A stretch of 64,000 nucleotides of DNA from Formicarius rufipectus (Eukaryota > Chordata > Aves > Passeriformes > Formicariidae). The notes beneath the pieces were generated by a model, which ran no database searches, was not told the DNA's origin, and saw only the letters and a list, made by a program, of their open reading frames with translations. The stretch lies in assembly GCA_013399695.1 (NCBI GenBank), contig VXAU01000760.1, positions 930,001 to 994,000 of the forward strand, given 5' to 3'. Shown in pieces: positions 62,576-64,000 of the stretch (the stretch's first letter is position 1; the number at the start of each line of letters is the position of its first letter). The translations under genes were made by a program, and so were the position numbers.

Positions 62576-63359
62576 GCCAGATCTTAATTATTTGAAAGCA
62601 ATGCATTTCTGCAGAGTAACTTTGATTTCTAAAGAAATGACATTTCTAAAATGAAAAATCATTTTCCATGAAGGAATCCTAACTAATTACGACATTGATT
62701 GGTATGAGTCTCTCAGACAGGATATTCCCTCTTCTTTCCAAGGGGAATATTCGGGAAACAAAGGCAGAGTTGTCTTTGAAATAGAAGAATATTTATGACT
62801 GGATCTCTGCTTCTCAAGCAGGAAATTTTTAAACTAGCTTGGAATGGTTGGGATGCTCAAGTAGAAATTCCCATGCTGCATGACCAGACTAATTCCACAG
62901 CTGAGGTTTGGGTGCTTAGCTGTCTCAGGTGCCAGGTACGCTGACCCCACATTATTGCTTGTTCGCTGTTTTCTCTCCCTGCACTTCCCCACATTTTCTG
63001 CAGTATATTCTACTGAAGCATCTGTGCAACAGCCTTCAGCAAGAGGACTCAAATGGTGATGCAAAATCTGCACAGTCAATTTAAAACTAATCCTAGTTTA
63101 TATCTGTGAAGTGTTAATTGGAATCTGTACAGTACACGTATTACTTAGTTTGCCTGGCAAGATGCTGGGTCTGGCAGACAAACTAAAATGCACACCTTTA
63201 TACTCAGATCTTCAGAGTAATGGGATCAATTCCTGCATCTGGCTCAGCATACAGATTTTGGAAAACTTCTTTTAGAGTCTGCTGTCAGAGCATATCTAGA
63301 TACTTGAAATGTATTATACAGTTCTGATTTATGGCACAGTTAACTTAAAAAAATGCACA
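62576..63359. other. Noncoding DNA, no gene seen
   Basis: No repeat, RNA gene or convincing open frame. The 81-codon minus frame at 62834-63079 shows no known domain. Confidence 0.6.
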
Positions 63360-63800
63360 GCATTTCAGAAAATAAACTTTTTATACCAAATATCTCAAGT
63401 AATTAGTATAGCACTCATTCTTTCCTCTTTTTATATAAAACCAAAACAGAATAAAACATTTTACTCTCTTTGTTTTGATATCCTATAAAAATCATTCCAA
63501 TAAGCTAAATGTCCAGTAGTGAGTATTGTCTTATAAAACTTTCCCATTAGTTTCCTGCACTAAATAAACAATTCTTAATTATAGCTACCACCTCTGGCAA
63601 CTATACAGCATTCTTTAATAAGCAGTAATGTGTGATTTGCAGAATATACAGTAAACAATTTAGAAATGAAGTACTTGAATCATATAGAAATTACCTAATT
63701 GTGTATACCTTACCAATGCACATACTATGATAGTTACTCAGCGCTAACAAGCAGTAGGTAATATGCTAGCATATGCTGGTAATAATTAGGCACAAATAGC
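63360..63800. promoter_or_regulatory. Candidate conserved noncoding element with a 14-bp palindrome
   Basis: An AT-rich but not simple-repeat stretch with many homeodomain and TATA-like words: AAGTAATTAG near 63399, TTCTTAATTATAGC near 63573, and TTACCTAATTG near 63691. The perfect 14-bp palindrome ATATGCTAGCATAT lies at 63761-63774 and is followed by GGTAATAATTAGGC. This suggests a regulatory element near the right edge. AT-richness alone can also produce such words, so the call is weak. Confidence 0.33.
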
Positions 63801-64000
63801 CTTTTCTGTGGTTGTGTCTGGAAATACCTTGTGTTGAGATAGAAAAATTACAATTTGAAATTGAATTACCTTTGTGTTTTTACAATTGCGCATTCTGAAA
63901 AGAGAGAAGAATTCAGAGAATGATTATGGAAATTTTGTGTAACGCTGTGAATGGATGTGTTTACATGCACGTGTCTGATATCCAGATTATCACAATAACA
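63801..64000. other. Noncoding DNA at the window edge
   Basis: No recognisable feature. The sequence runs off the window without an open frame or repeat. Confidence 0.6.

Noticed and set aside
1..64000. CRISPR array, operon, prophage or other prokaryotic system
   Set aside because: No regularly spaced repeats, no ribosome-binding-site-linked gene chains, and clear vertebrate CR1/SINE content.

Overview
The window is vertebrate nuclear DNA, almost certainly from a bird and probably a songbird-type (passeriform) bird. The sequence is AT-rich, CpG-poor and full of stop codons. Its only recognisable mobile elements are CR1 non-LTR retrotransposon fragments and short CR1- or tRNA-derived SINEs. 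The best taxonomic clue is a chimeric SINE at 34291-34432: a 74-nt tRNA-Ile-derived head joined to a CR1 3' tail. That architecture is known from passerine genomes (the TguSINE1 type). I see no L1, Alu or B-type elements, and no bacterial or viral gene organisation.

I found no protein-coding gene, exon series, rRNA, functional tRNA, CRISPR array or operon. The open frames are short, lack recognisable domains and look like chance or like remnants of CR1 coding sequence. The longest, 171 codons on the minus strand at 46767-47282, matches no family I know. The window is therefore either intergenic (gene desert) or lies inside a large intron. Sequence alone cannot decide which.

Layout: 1-9165 is unannotated noncoding DNA with one possible conserved noncoding element (CNE) near 4.1 kb. 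A decayed antisense CR1 copy lies at 9165-9460. From 9.5 to 34.3 kb the DNA is mostly non-repetitive, broken by a 37-base poly-T tract (13.6 kb), a 153-bp tandem duplication with an N at its junction (23.4-23.7 kb) and an ancient MIR-like SINE (24.46-24.76 kb). The tRNA-Ile/CR1 SINE sits at 34.3 kb and a second MIR-like relic at 39.05-39.19 kb. From about 43 kb to the right end there are several stretches that look like developmental CNEs by motif content (43.3-43.8, 47.55-47.8, 50.38-50.67, 54.28-54.59, 61.2-61.49 and 63.36-63.8 kb). Between and beside them lie a GC-rich patch (50.68-50.80 kb), an assembly gap in poly-T (55.08 kb), a CR1 3' fragment (58.885-59.44 kb), a CR1 tail (60.44-60.51 kb) and an antisense tRNA-derived SINE head with a hairpin (62.47-62.575 kb).

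Nothing here supports a new multi-gene biological system. The worthwhile leads are the candidate cis-regulatory elements, the very old SINE relics and the sequence-quality problems, all of which coincide with poly-T or T/A-rich tracts. The CNE calls are judgements from base composition and motif content and need a multi-species alignment.
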